64,000 bases of DNA, from contig OZ024940.1 of the NCBI GenBank assembly GCA_964017235.1, forward strand, positions 30,870,573-30,934,572, written 5' to 3'. The notes under the pieces were generated by a model. It was not told the origin of the DNA. It searched no databases and was given only the letters and a program-made list of their open reading frames with translations. A program made the translations under genes and the position numbers. Origin of the DNA: Sabellastarte sp. h YS-2021 (lineage: Eukaryota > Annelida > Polychaeta > Sabellida > Sabellidae). This document shows, piece by piece, positions 33,100 through 44,389 of the stretch (positions are counted from its first letter, which is position 1; every line of letters begins with the position of its first letter).

Positions 33100-33235
33100 A
33101 AGGGTCCAGACAAAACTATTTCTACTTAACCTGAACTTCCAGATATCAGGGTATGTGTTTCAATGGAAAAGACTTCTCTAAGGACTCTGATATTTACTTC
33201 TACATAAAAGGGGACTCCACTTAACAGAAGTTGTA
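33100..33235. repeat. Dispersed repeat F, copy 3
   Basis: TTTCTACTTAACCTGAACTT, CAGATATCAGGGTA, TTCAATGGAAAAGACTTCTC, GGACTCTGATATTTACTTCT in the order of the other copies. Confidence 0.8.
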
Positions 33236-33239
33236 ATTG

Positions 33240-34410
33240 CTACCCTGTTTTACAAATATACAGGTGCCGCACTCTGAAGCGCCCATGGGCAATGTGACCA
33301 AATATTTGCAAAAGTTGGGGATGGGCGTTTACCAGCCGGGCGTTTCGACAAAATAACCTGAATTTTGGGTAACTGTGTTTTAGCAAATGTCAGCTGGAAG
33401 TAAAATATGCGGTTGGTAAACAAATCTCTGTGAAATAAAATGTAAAATAACTACTTAAATAAGGAAAATCTTTTTGAAAATGGATATTAAGTAAACTGAA
33501 AATCATACGAATTGAAATAAATTCCAAAGGTAAAAAAACTCTGCCATTTTGGGGCGAGAGGGTGGGTGGGGAGGGGCTACTATCTTCACAATTACGGCAA
33601 ATAGAAAAAACTCTTTAACAGCTCAAAAGAATTGTTTCTATAAATAGTAAGAAGATTGTATTTGTTGGAAGGCTATCAAAAAAAAAAAAAAAAAAAAAAT
33701 TACTCACTCATACAAGATTTGGAGCAAATTAACAAAGAATGACAAACAAATGGATCTCACTTGGTGTCTGTTCTCGATACACTGATAAAAAAAAACTTTC
33801 GGCCTCAGGGAAAAAGTACCAAGAGGTGTCTATAACGTTTATTAAGGAGATTTCACAGCTCCCCAGACCAACCAGCCCATTCTCAGAAGGTTACTGGTTC
33901 TGGTAAGACTTAGTTTATATAAATCCAAAGCCTGTTTCTGGGTTTCTGAAACTTAGAAGAAATTAGCTTTTTCTATACATATCATTGAGATGGTAAAAAG
34001 TTAGCCATAAATGTACATGAGCCTTAATTCACACAGGAAATGTAGTTACGAGATGTTTTAAACATAATAAACTTTACTTTGACTCCCCATATCAACTCAA
34101 AATGTCAGTTATTTAATTTTCTAGACCGAAAATGACCTGTCTCAGGTCATGTCGAGGGTATTTTTCTTCAAACTAAAGCAATCCGAGTGGCTATAAAAAA
34201 GGATCGGAATCTACTATGCCTGTCAACTTTGAGCAGACTTACATTTTGAGGTCGGGAGAGGGGTGAGGGGGGGATATTGGTTTACCAAAAATGGAGAAGT
34301 CACATTGGTGTTTAAGACAAAAATGATTAGTACACAATAGCTTTCTGGCATGAATATTACTCTGGGAAAATGTGGATATACTATTTACTGATATAAACTG
34401 GTTAATTTTC
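33240..34410. other. Non-coding stretch
   Basis: Contains GGGCGTT-rich sequence at 33270-33355 that resembles the MITE at 40332-40507, and an A-run at about 33680. No gene seen. Confidence 0.45.
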
Positions 34411-34414
34411 GCAG

Positions 34415-34485
34415 GAATGGAGGTCCTCTGTGTTCCTAGTCTTAGTTGTGTTACCGGCACTACGCCACAGCAACAGATCTTGTCT
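34415..34485 (-). mobile_element. SINE family B, head fragment
   Basis: GAGGTCCTCTGTGTTCCTAG and GTGTTACCGGCACTACGCCA match the tRNA-like head of family B in reverse. The body is missing. Confidence 0.55.
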
Positions 34486-34737
34486 CAAGATTGCTATTCA
34501 CTAGTTTACTAATGGAGTCTATTTCTACTTTCTTTATTATGAAATTTATTATTTCCTACGGTTTCCTGCTAAAATACCTCGATTTAATACACACACACAA
34601 AAAAAAAACCCCAACTTTCTGTTATCCAAACAATAAATCTCCCTCTCCTTGTCTAGAAAACAGAAGTTTTCTCATGACATATTTTGGACATCCCAGGAAA
34701 TCCATTTATTTCTTAAGTTCATCCCATCAGCATCTTT

Positions 34738-34765
34738 CCCCCCCCCCCCCCCCCCCCCCCCCCCC
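34738..34765. repeat. Homopolymer C28
   Basis: About 28 C in a row. Plus-strand open frames across it would code for polyproline and are not genes. The length is uncertain for technical reasons. Confidence 0.85.
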
Positions 34766-35219
34766 AAGCAAACCCACCAATCTCTTTGTTTTGTCGCAGC
34801 TAAGCTGCTAAGTCATGGCGATCACACGGTAATGTGACATCTGGATCTCTGTAGAGCTGTCCACAAAGACGACACATTCTGCCTTTTAATGTCGGGACTT
34901 CCCTTCAAACACACCCCCATTTTGATGCTGTCTAACTTATGGCAGGTTCACAATGCTCCGATTGGTTTTGAGACTCTCTGATCTTAGATCAAACGGGGCC
35001 AAACCAAACGAGGCAAAACATGTTTACCAATGGTTTGATTGTTTGCAAAAACCAAAACAAGATTTTGTGGCTTTGAAATGTACTGATATTTTGCATGATT
35101 ATCAGCAATATAGTGGAACTTAACAACGAGCATACAGACACCATAATTCTATAAAAGTGTGTGATTATTTGGCTAATGAGAACAAGGTCAGGTTTCTGTT
35201 GAAAAATGGATACAAATTT

Positions 35220-35290
35220 ATGAAATTATCGGGTGTAGTATCACCGATGATTAATCGAATGGATTCATCGTCTGCCCACTACCTATCCAG
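35220..35290 (+). mobile_element. MITE family E, terminal fragment
   Basis: GTATCACCGATGATTAATCG then CATCGTCTGCCCACTACC matches the right end of the copies at 7270 and 16745. The preceding 300 bp is too diverged to claim. Confidence 0.5.
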
Positions 35291-35534
35291 GCAAGTCTGA
35301 ACACTGTCCAATGGCATCCCAAGCCAAAACATACAGCCGTTTCTATTATCAAAGACTTGCGCACTCCTTTGAAATTCTATCGATGATGTCAGCAACCCCT
35401 TTCTAGATACCGTAAAAAGGAAGAGCTCCTTTCCTGAGCTAGTTCATATGCAATATATTTTGATAAAGCAAGTCTGCCTGACCCAAATGGTTGGAGAGGC
35501 AGCTCACAGTAGCTGGAGACTAATTCACAATTCC

Positions 35535-35671
35535 GTATTACAAAAGTAAGTAAAAGTAAGTAAAATTACACGATCAAGTTGAGTCGAAAAATCAGCTCAC
35601 GTTTACAGGTGTTTATGCAAAATTCAAGCAGATCTTTGGCTTAATTTGATTTTGATCCCTTTTGTGAATAC
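35535..35671. mobile_element. Short MITE family H, copy 1
   Basis: Inside: CAAGTTGAGTCGAAAAATCA and GCTCACGTTTACAGGTGTTT. The right end GATCCCTTTTGTGAATAC is the inverse of the family's left end. Matches 40731-40851. Confidence 0.65.
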
Positions 35672-35679
35672 AGGCGCAA

Positions 35680-36030
35680 GGAGACCACTTCATACTAGTT
35701 GCATACACGTTTGCGCAAGCAGAAGACCACTTTGAACTGGCTGGAGACCAGTTTATACAGGTACAAGATCATATAACAATGGTTTGAGAACACTAAACAC
35801 TAGCTACACTCCAGTTAAAACAGCAGTTTAAATTGGTTGAAGACCAGTAGCAACTTTTTGAAGACCACTTAAAGTTGGAAATCATCTGACGCAGGTTGGA
35901 GACCAGTTTAAACATGCTAGAAGACCAGTTTCCGTTGATTGGAGACCAGTTTATACAGGGTAAATGCCACTTGGTTGGAGACCACTTAACACTGATTAAA
36001 GATCGCTTCACCCTAATTTGTAAGACTTCT
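35680..36030. repeat. About 30-bp minisatellite (GGAGACCAGTTTATACAG)
   Basis: About ten degenerate units around GGAGACCAGTTT / GAAGACCACTT at roughly 30-bp spacing. Because the unit is a multiple of three, long frames stay open on both strands (for example about 110 codons on minus, 35793-36125), but they encode only the imperfect repeat. Confidence 0.85.
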
Positions 36031-36104
36031 TTACAGCCACCTTTTCTGTTCATTTCCATCTGGACAAACAGTTTAGTTAGGTATTTCTTAAGCACTAATG
36101 ACAC

Positions 36105-36361
36105 AAAAATCCATCTTTTCTTCAAACTTCGAGATCACTTCAAAAACACGTCTGCACACTACACGCGCCAAACGAAAAAGATGAACTGACGTCACTCTGT
36201 CTAGACAGGAAGCAAGTATGATGCGCCACCTAGCGAATGCACACTACTGACCGGTCCTGCTGGTATTATATACAGGACGTCTTTTTCTGGCGTTTGATGG
36301 GACCGGTCGCGCCGACCGGAAAAGCAATTGTCCATTGGATAGGATGTATTAACGCAATAAA
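36105..36361. mobile_element. Solo DIRS terminus
   Basis: About 250 bp nearly identical to the right end of the large DIRS element (26330-26580): GCACACTACACGCGCCAAAC, GACGTCACTCTGTCTAGACA, GGAAGCAAGTATGATGCGCC, ending with ATTAACGCAATAAAA. It has no other DIRS sequence. It sits between two copies of a 23-bp sequence (36082-36104 and 36375-36397, one mismatch). Confidence 0.85.
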
Positions 36362-36424
36362 AAGTTTACTTACTTATTTCTTTAGCACTAATGACACTTT
36401 CAGCATGCATTTTCTATTTTGTAT

Positions 36425-36720
36425 TTGTATTGTATATAGTTATACTTGGCACAATATCTTAAAGGACTCAAAAGTAATATTTGACCCATCCTGACTACAC
36501 AAGTACAGCGCAATCTCTCTAGTGACTGACATCCCCCCCCCGATTAAATGAAAGATAGAGGCTGAGAGATGACCATTTATCAACACCCCTGAGGTTCTTT
36601 AACCTGCCACTGGGGACAGGACCAAATGACAGAGGACCATCATTTTAGGTGGTCATCCCAGCCACTATGTATCTACCTGTACCTGGGTTTGAACCGTCGT
36701 CCTCTGTGTTCTTAGGTGAG
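36425..36720 (-). mobile_element. SINE family B, copy 2
   Basis: Reverse orientation: ACCTGCCACTGGGGACAGGA, GAGGACCATCATTTTAGGTG, CTATGTATCTACCTGTACCT, B box in GGGTTTGAACC. The A-box end is worn. Confidence 0.85.
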
Positions 36721-37234
36721 TATGTTATTGTGCAATTATACTCTTCCCATATTTTGTCAAACTTCCCACAAAAACCAGCACAAAATGAGTCATATCCTAA
36801 AAACGTTTGTTTTTTTTTGCCAGAAATAATATGCAAAAGTTCTAGCAATTTTCTGAATTCATAAATCAAAAAGAGAATAAAGTATTAACCCTGCAATTTG
36901 TCCCTAGGGGTTGGGGTTATCATAATGACACATCTAAGGCTGTATTTCCTGGAAGTTGGGTGGGGGGTTTGGAGGGGGGGTATTTTATCGCACTGTATTC
37001 ATAACAATATGTTTCCATGACAACCCTGTGATCTTCTCATGGTAGCTAATAGATAAAAATGAAGATTTATGATGTCAGACGAAAACAGGGAGTTTTGATG
37101 AATATTGCAGATGAAAGTAAAATGCTCACAGCACAATAATTGAGTGGCTATTTTCATATTTTGCATTCCCAATTTTAGGGTTATGGTCATGCAATTGGTG
37201 CCCAATTTGTACCAAATACTGGTCTGACTATACA

Positions 37235-37505
37235 AGGCATAATTATATAAAGAAAGCATCATTTGGATAAATATACTACCTTGACAACTAGAGCCACATA
37301 GATAGCCATTCATATAGTTATACCAAAATACAGTAGTTTGATAACTAGATTCATATAGACAGCCATCGATATAGCCATACAAAAAACACACTGCCCTGAT
37401 AACTAGAGCCATACAGGCAGCCATCCATAAAGCCACACAGAAGCATACTGTCTTGATCACTAGAGCCTGACACATAACCAAACACACTACCATACAAAAC
37501 AAAAA
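37235..37505. repeat. About 60-bp minisatellite (ACTAGAGCCATACAGRCAGC)
   Basis: About four units at 37275-37470: TTGACAACTAGAGCCACATA, TTGATAACTAGATTCATATA, CTGATAACTAGAGCCATACA, TTGATCACTAGAGCCTGACA. A 169-codon minus-strand open frame (36999-37508) lies over it and reflects the repetition. Confidence 0.8.
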
Positions 37506-38272
37506 CACTTCTGCGATAACAAAGTCAAATCACTTTCAGAGACTTTGCCGTGGATCCAAATCCGGCCCATCGTAATGAGTTTAAAAAATAATTTTACTAA
37601 TTTCAAAGTTGGCATTTTTACAATCCTTTCAAGCAGCTTTAAAGTCATGTCACATCAGGCTCTTACTACATTCTATGTGTTTTCATGAGCTCGGTTCAAA
37701 CCCACGACTACAGAGTTGAAGGTTCAGGGTTTGAGACCAAAATTTGAAGAAAAAAAAATAAAATACCCGCCAATCAGGACCCTTCCGATACTTTCAAAAG
37801 CTATAACATAAAAAGATTGTAAAGCCAGTCATTCGCATAACCATCCACACAGCCATTCAGACACACACACAATGCTACGGTAGCTTTCGCCTTAGACAAA
37901 GAACTGCGCTGCGATGACAGTCACATACTGAATACTGCTGGTGGGATAGAAAACCCTGAACCCCCCCTCAAAATACCCGCCCCCAACCTTATTGTTTTTA
38001 ATCTTGCAATCCTGTACCCCCCACCCCTGCTCCCCAACAATTTAATTGTCATCACACTAGAACCACTGTAGATCCTGCTTTTCAGAGATTATACTACACT
38101 ATCACATTTTTACGATTCTGACAAACTTAATGTACGTTCACATTTATACAATTTGCGATGAGTGATTAACCATTGTTCTTAACAGTTACAAAGTGTTTCC
38201 AAGCATCCAAACACAATTTGTAAGGATTGCAAAGGACTGAAAACTATCGCATTTAAACTGAATATTGTTTGT

Positions 38273-38356
38273 TTGTTTTTTTTTTTGCTTTTTTTTTTTC
38301 CTTTTTTTTTTGTTTTTTTTTGGGGGTGGGGGGGGTGGGGGTGGGGGTGGGGGGTC
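38273..38356. repeat. T-rich to G-rich tract
   Basis: Several T runs (up to 9) pass into GGGGGTGGGGGGGTGGGGGT repeats, the third T/G junction on this strand. It lies 36 bp left of a hAT MITE. Confidence 0.8.
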
Positions 38357-38392
38357 CATATTTGGTCAGTTTTTATTTATTTTAGATAGATT

Positions 38393-38786
38393 TAAGGGTG
38401 TGACGAGTACAAATAATTCGGGTCGATTGCTCGCGGACAAAAAATCGACTCGACATCGAGCCCTTGCGAAGTTTAGTATCCACCATTACAGGAAACAACA
38501 TGCAATATGGCGCCTCCCGTAAACAACAAAAATATAAAGATAAAAGCTTTGAATCGCTTGAATTAGCTGATGTCATCATATAATATACTTAATATTATGT
38601 TAAAAATGGTGGATTATGCGATTTAATGCCAGCAAGGTATGTTATTTCTTTTTTATTTCCTAAAGAACGTAACCGCATCAATAGGTTGTTATATGCACAC
38701 GAGTAGTCGACCCTTAAAATTGGGATCGAATTTTCATAAAATTTGCCTCCCTCGGCGAGTGTCGACTGCTCGGTCGCACCCCTAGA
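38393..38786 (+). mobile_element. hAT-type MITE family 1, intact copy with 8-bp target duplication
   Basis: Ends TAAGGGTGTGACGAG... and ...GGTCGCACCCCTA are inverted repeats. GATAGATT is duplicated at 38385-38392 and 38787-38794. The 8-bp duplication and T/CAGGGGTG-type tips are the signature of hAT transposons. 394 bp, noncoding, containing ATCGACTCGACATCGAGCC and a stem-like CGAGTGTCGACTGCTCGG near the right end. Another full copy is at 60771-61168. Confidence 0.93.
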
Positions 38787-39074
38787 TAGATTGGTTTGTT
38801 TGTTATTGTAAAAATTATTAAAAACCATAATTTATGATGGAAAAGTGAATAATAGTTTATATACACAGAGAAATCTGACTGAATATCCATAATATTTATT
38901 TATGGATATAGACAACATAAACATTAACAGTTTTACAAGTAACCAATATGTTTTTACGTTTTTAGATTCTCAGCACAGTCTCCCGACGTTTTAACATCGA
39001 GACAGTGAGACACCCTATTACATCCTCAGATATAATCCAAATTCACACAAGTTTACCACCTGATTGTATTGTAT

Positions 39075-39395
39075 TGTATTGTGTATTTATATTCAGCGCA
39101 ATATCTCCATATACTACAGGACTCAAAGCACTATTTAACCAATCCGACTGTACAGGTACAGCCCCAACTCACAAGTAACTGACATTCCCCCAACTGGAAG
39201 ATAGAGGCTCAAGGATGACCATTTATCAACCTCCTTGAGGTTCTTTAGCCTGCCACTGGGGATAGAACCCAATGACAGAGGACCACCATTTTAAGTGGTC
39301 ATCCGAGCCACTATGTATCTGCCTGTACTTGGGTTTGAACCCACATCCTCTGAGTTCCTAGACAAGTGTGTTACCCGCTAGGCCACAGTGGCAGA
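39075..39395 (-). mobile_element. SINE family B, copy 3 (full)
   Basis: On the minus strand: A-box-like TGGCCTAGCGGGT, B-box-like GGTTCAAACCC, body, then a tail. Flanking TTGTATTGTA lies on both sides (in a (TTGTA)n tail at the left and at about 39402 at the right), a plausible target duplication. Confidence 0.88.
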
Positions 39396-39894
39396 TACAA
39401 TCTTGTATTGTAATCAGGGTTGTTTGTCTGTCTGTCTGTCCATACATGTAACTCAAAACAGGTCATCAGGTCTAAGTCATTTATTCAAATAGGTGGGGGG
39501 TTAAGGTCAAATCGTGGCTCAGTCCTACTCAAAGATGGTCTGGATGTTGATCTGGATCATGAATCCAGGACTGTTTCTGTGAGGCTCTGTACATTCCTCA
39601 GCCAATATTTGTCATATAGCTGTATTACATCACGAAATCTTAACTTTCTTACCTGTGAATGGAGAAAACTTGGGGCTATAGTTTTCCTGCAGAGGGATGC
39701 ATTTGCATAAAGGCGAGTTCACTTCACATTCAGCTGTACATCAGTCCTTGCGTTTTCCATATTACTTTGCATCTGAAAGAAAAATTAAAAAACAATACAA
39801 CATAAATAAACATAAACAAAAGTTTACATAACCATATACACTTGTAACTTGTAAGACATACATTGAACTAACTTGTCACTTGTCGTTCAGCCCT

Positions 39895-40085
39895 CCAGAG
39901 GCTTCACTGACCGAGTGGTTATTAATGACAAATTTTGGTATTTAATCTTGACTCTCAACTCTGTGGGTGAGGGTTTGAACCCAGCTTATGACACAACGTG
40001 GCATGGGCTGAGGGGCCTGTAATGACATGCCCCACCGCTGTCCCTGTTTATATATACAACAGGTACCTGTGTGAGGAACTGTTAC
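39895..40085 (+). mobile_element. tRNA-derived SINE-like element, family D
   Basis: A box TGACCGAGTGG (39908-39918) and B box GGTTTGAACCC (39972-39982) with about 53 bp between, longer than in most tRNAs and resembling the class II tRNAs (Ser, Leu). The body ends in CCTGTAATGACATGCCCCAC and an AT tail. Single copy here, so retroposon status is inferred. Confidence 0.6.
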
Positions 40086-40331
40086 ATGTCACAGTTTCTC
40101 CATACTAATGAGCATGAATTTCATGAGAAAAATCTGAGAAAGAAAAAAAAGACACCTAGAACGTATGAATTTCCCGCAGACAATTAAAACCTGCCAAGTA
40201 TTTGCTGTTTTCCAATAGTAAATTTGTAAGAGTATTGCTTGAGAACAAATAAGTGGCATCTGCATTTCAGCTCAGCAACCAAAACATAAAGCCTGGGTCA
40301 CAACCATTCTGTGTGGTCCTTTCTGTAAGTA

Positions 40332-40507
40332 CCGTAAATTTCCAAAATAACGCCCCGGTTCAAATAAACGCCTGATACCAAGCACACTGTTTACAATTTA
40401 TAACACTGTTTTTTGCATTTCAAAAGAACGCCTGGTTCAATTTAACGCCTGGTCTGATGCCATTTGAAAATAATTAACGCCCAGGCCATATTTTGAAAAA
40501 AATACGG
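40332..40507. mobile_element. TA-flanked MITE (ACGCC family)
   Basis: Inverted ends CCGTAAATTTCCAAAATAAC / ...TTTTGAAAAAAATACGG between TA dinucleotides (40330-40331, 40508-40509). Inside, AACGCCTGG blocks repeat three times. TA target and short inverted ends suggest Tc1/mariner-type mobilisation. Confidence 0.7.
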
Positions 40508-40730
40508 TATTCACTTTTCGCTTGTGCCACATCTAACTATCCCCACCCCCCACCCATCTCCCCTCTCCAGCGTGTGTGCCTTAATACAGCTTATGTGAGG
40601 ACATAGGAGGTTTTTCACATGGCGAATTATGATTCTACCCAAGGTGGACCAAACTAGACCAAAACATACACAAGCACCTTTGTAGGTTATGTCTCCAGCA
40701 GATTAAGATATGGCCTAGGCATTAGGGTTG

Positions 40731-40851
40731 GTATTCACAAAAGGGATTAAGCTCAAGTTGAGCCAAAAATCGACTCACGTTTACACAAAACTTTATGCTA
40801 AACTTGAGCTGAGTTTTGGCTGGACTTGAGATGGATCCCCTTTGTGAATAC
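40731..40851. mobile_element. Short MITE family H, copy 2
   Basis: Inverted ends GTATTCACAAAAGGGAT and (inverse) GTATTCACAAAGGGGATCC; inside, CTCAAGTTGAGCC is inverse to GGCTGGACTTGAG. 121 bp, palindromic over most of its length. Four bases separate it from the next element. Confidence 0.75.
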
Positions 40852-40855
40852 GATC

Positions 40856-41538
40856 CCAGGGGCCGGATTCACGAAAGGTCTCAAGTCTTAGCCAAATCTC
40901 AGCTGAGCTTTTGCTCAAATCTGAGATTTTAGTCTCAGCTGAGATTCTGCTTAAGTTGAGATTCACGAAAGGAATCTCAGCTAAGACCAAAATCTCAGCC
41001 AAGTTTTCAGTCTGGACCAATCAAAATTAGTGTAACATTTTTTGCTGAGATTAGTGGAAAGTATACACATTTATATTTTACCACTCTACCATATATACTC
41101 ACATTTTAGAATATTTTCAATCAAGCAAAACATTGTCTTTTTACTATAATTTGTACTGACATTCAAAAGAACTGCTTATAACAGCAAAACAAGCCACTCA
41201 TGTAAATTTGTAACGTAAATGTTTATTGTTGTTTTTGTACAAACTCTTAATATATATTCATATTTTGTGTTACAAGTTAAATAATATGTCCTACTTCACT
41301 ATTTTCATTTTGTTTTGTGAATTTTTATTACATATACTCCATTTTATGAAAACTTAAGTCACCCCCTAGGCAGTCTTAGACTTGAGACCAAATCTGAGAA
41401 AAATCTTAGCCTGAGATCTTTTGTGAATCCCAGCTGAGCAAAAGGTCTCAAATCTGAGAAAAATCTAAGAAAAATCTTAGATTTGAGACCAAAATCTTAG
41501 ATTTGAGACTTGAGACCTTTCGTGAATCTGGCCCCTGG
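40856..41538. mobile_element. 683-bp foldback element (family I)
   Basis: Starts CCAGGGGCCGGATTCACGAA and ends with its inverse (one mismatch in the first 33 bp). Both arms contain further short repeats of AATCTGAGA / AATCTTAGATTTGAGAC, so each arm is itself tandem and self-complementary. The middle (41040-41350) is plain AT-rich DNA. No target duplication was recognised. Confidence 0.8.
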
Positions 41539-41929
41539 ACTTTATAAGGTAGGAAGGCAAGTGGTTTTGTGACGAAAGCATTAATGCCTGCAACTGGTGG
41601 GAAACTCCAAGCATTTACGCTAATTGCACAGGTCTAACTAGATAATAACTAAATGATAATAGGGCACTTGACAATAATGATCGTTAGTTGGAGTTTTCTC
41701 ACACGCACTAGAAAAAGAATGGTTGGGGGGAAGTTGGTGGAGGGGGGGGGGGGATAATAAAGTGGGGGGTAGGGGTTATTAACAGACCAAATGTGGGGGA
41801 TAATTTCAGTGGCCCCTAATTGGAGGAAGGTTCGCTTGTCAAGCAACTCTTGACCAAAACACGTCACAAGACCCACACAATATTTACAAGTATTTTAGAC
41901 CTGAAAATTATCCTTACATTTTTCAGAAT

Positions 41930-41931
<2 letters not shown>

Positions 41932-42027
<96 letters not shown>
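41932..42027. repeat. Very long T(n)G(n) tract
   Basis: About 43 T followed by about 53 G with no interruption, the longest homopolymers in the window. Exact lengths are unreliable. The strand asymmetry and the G-run make it a strong G-quadruplex or triplex candidate. Confidence 0.85.
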
Positions 42028-42028
<1 letters not shown>

Positions 42029-42244
42029 TTATATTAAAGTATCAGGAATAAAATTTGAGTTTCAAGGAATGCAAGCTGTAGGTAGTAAAACCCTTTAAGC
42101 AGAAACCCTGTTGAATAGAACTGTCTTTTGAAACAGAAATATAGTCCAAATTTCTAAAATTTCTATCATGAATTATCAGATTTAGAGTATAAATTAATTG
42201 GATTGCTATTGATATAAAACAAAAAAAAAAACAAACAAGAAGTA

Positions 42245-42390
42245 TATTACAATTATCCCTTTTAGCGAATCTCTGTTTGTTAGAATCCCTTTTAAGTAGA
42301 AGTAAATATCAGAAATTCAACATAAATGGGTAAATTTTTCAATGGAAAAGACTTCTTTAAGGACTCTGATATTCTACTTAAAATGGTTAT
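42245..42390. repeat. Dispersed repeat F, copy 4
   Basis: AATCTCTGTTTGTTAGAATC, AAGTAGAAGTAAATATCAGA, then TTCAATGGAAAAGACTTCTT and GACTCTGATATTCTACTT: two half-modules facing each other. Confidence 0.75.
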
Positions 42391-42654
42391 TCTGTCTTGT
42401 TTTGCATCTGGCAAATATTTAGTCACATGGTCAAATTCAAACCAGCCAATCACATTACAGCTTTCACTCAGGCCATGCTTAAAGGTCTGTTGTGCTTATA
42501 ATGTCAACAAAAGCTGTTTACATTTCCAAGCGACATGTTGTCAAAACTACACTGTAAGTAATGAAGCAACAACTGTTGTTATTCACGAAAATATCTTTCC
42601 AGATAATTACAAATCTTTCATCTTTATGGCTTACTTCAGCACAGCAAAATCCCT

Positions 42655-42905
42655 AATATCTGAACAGGCTAGGAGAGTGAGATTGTTTTCAGATAATAGA
42701 AGGTTCATAAAATAGAAGAGGTATTTTAGCGTATAAAAAAATAGTGGAATACAAATTGATGAGAGTGGAAATGAGTTCATAAAATTGAATATTTGGATAA
42801 GAGGAGGTTCATAAATTAGAAGAGGTATTTTAGTGTATAAAACAATAGGGAAATACAAATTTGTGAGAGTGAAAATGAGTTTCGTAAAATTTAATATTGG
42901 AATAA
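42655..42905. repeat. Dispersed repeat G, copy 4
   Basis: CTGAACAGGCTAGGAGAGTG, then two about 100-bp units with GGTTCATAAAATAGAAGAGG and GTGAGAGTGGAAATGAGTTC. Confidence 0.8.
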
Positions 42906-43175
42906 CAGAAAGTTAATGGGCAATACAAATTTTAATCTATATTATTATTATTATTTGTGTTTTGTAGCAGATATGTCACACAGGACTCAACATCAACAAC
43001 CATTCACCAATCTCTATCACTGATTTTTACTGCTTATTTATTTATTTATTTTTAACATAAAACAAACCTTACAGATACCACACAGACTTCTAAGGAACCA
43101 AATTTTCAAGAGCTTACATGATTTTTAATTTATATTTCATTTATTGTCATATAAATATATACATATATATATATA

Positions 43176-43333
43176 CAGCAGAACCTCTATTATCCGACTC
43201 TCTATTATCCAAATTTTCAATTATCCAACCACAAACCCACTCTTACTACTCCATTTAAACCTGTACTTTTTGCCCTTTTATTATCCGACCTAATTGTGAC
43301 TCCTCAAGAGGGTTGGTGATAGAGAAATTACTG
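43176..43333. mobile_element. pogo/Tigger-type MITE, copy 1
   Basis: Starts CAGCAGAACCTCTATTATCC, ends ...GATAGAGAAATTACTG, with TA on both sides (43174-43175, 43334-43335). The interior TATTATCCGACCTAATTGTG and CTCAAGAGGGTTGG matches 54867-55026. CAGTAGAACCTC termini with TA targets are typical of pogo-group elements. Confidence 0.8.
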
Positions 43334-43429
43334 TATATTGTTATACATGTTATGTAAACAATATTGATTGAATGATTGATTAACTGATTGGTTGATTGAA
43401 TGACTGAGGTTGTTAATTACTTTTAACAG

Positions 43430-43560
43430 ATTGTAAAAGGGTGATATCAGGACGGGTAATTAAGTGAATGGAGGAAACCAGTGCATACTAGTTGTTGTCC
43501 AGATTCTGCATTGGACAAAAAAAAACCACCATTGGCTACCTAGAGAGCTTGTAGATTGTA
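43430..43560 (-). mobile_element. SINE family A, badly decayed copy
   Basis: GTGATATCAGGACGGGTAAT, GGAGGAAACCAGTGCATACT and GTTGTTGTCCAGATTCTG follow the order of the family A body; the tRNA-like head is lost. Confidence 0.5.
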
Positions 43561-44389
43561 AAATATATTCTAGTGGAAGTATTCAGTTATGTGTAGATGT
43601 AACAGTGAGCTGTAGCCACTACAGTTTCTGAGAAAACTGACTGTTTTCTTTCAAAACGCCTTTTTTTGCTAAAGAGACTGATTTTACTGTAAGCATTTCC
43701 CGATGGCAAAGCTTGCTCCAACTAATTCCCTTGTACTTTTTTTTTCCTTTGTTAAAAACAGTTCTTGTTACATTTTAGTAGTTTGTCCAAAAAAATTTCT
43801 TCAGAATTAAGGTTTGTTCCTAATATTTAAAAGTTCTCTTACAATTAAACATGCTGGAAATCCAGAAGGACGTAAACTGTCCATTATCACCCACTGCCAC
43901 CGGACTCGAGAATTGTTTTTTCTGCCTGTAATATTCGCCCCCACCCCGATAAAAATGCATCACCCCCGGGGCATTTATACGAATAAATACGATACGTGGA
44001 AACTTTAGACAAAGCCAGTTTTTTTTAAACAGATATTCTTGTTCACAAGCAATGAGTGTTTAAATGTAGCTGTAGTTTTGGTGTAAATATTCTGACAGTC
44101 AATAACTACGCACCAGGTGTCCTACTATTTATGATCAAAGAAATCAGAGCCAACATGCTATTGAAGTGCTGAATGACTTATAAGACAGCTAATTGATTAG
44201 CCTTGTCTTTAGGCGCCCAAAAAAAGTTTTAAAAAGGTAAATATATTTCAAATAAATGTCTGCGGTGGCCATCTTGTTTTTTTTTTCATAAATGAGGCTA
44301 AATTCAGTTGTAGACCAGTTTACGCTCCATTGAATATATCCTGAAAATTGGATTAGGCTACTTTTGTGCTGAGAGCATTAACCTGAAAA

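Noticed and set aside
34446-34811. 121-codon plus-strand frame ending in polyproline
   Set aside because: Held open by a C28 homopolymer; no domain, and the frame depends on an uncertain run length.
35793-36125. 110-codon minus-strand frame
   Set aside because: Translation of a degenerate 30-bp minisatellite (unit divisible by three).
36999-37508. 169-codon minus-strand frame, cysteine- and tyrosine-rich with membrane-like stretches
   Set aside because: Its central part covers a 60-bp minisatellite, and the residue pattern repeats with the DNA unit.
41820-42098. 92-codon frame with polyphenylalanine and polyglycine
   Set aside because: Product of the T(n)G(n) tract.
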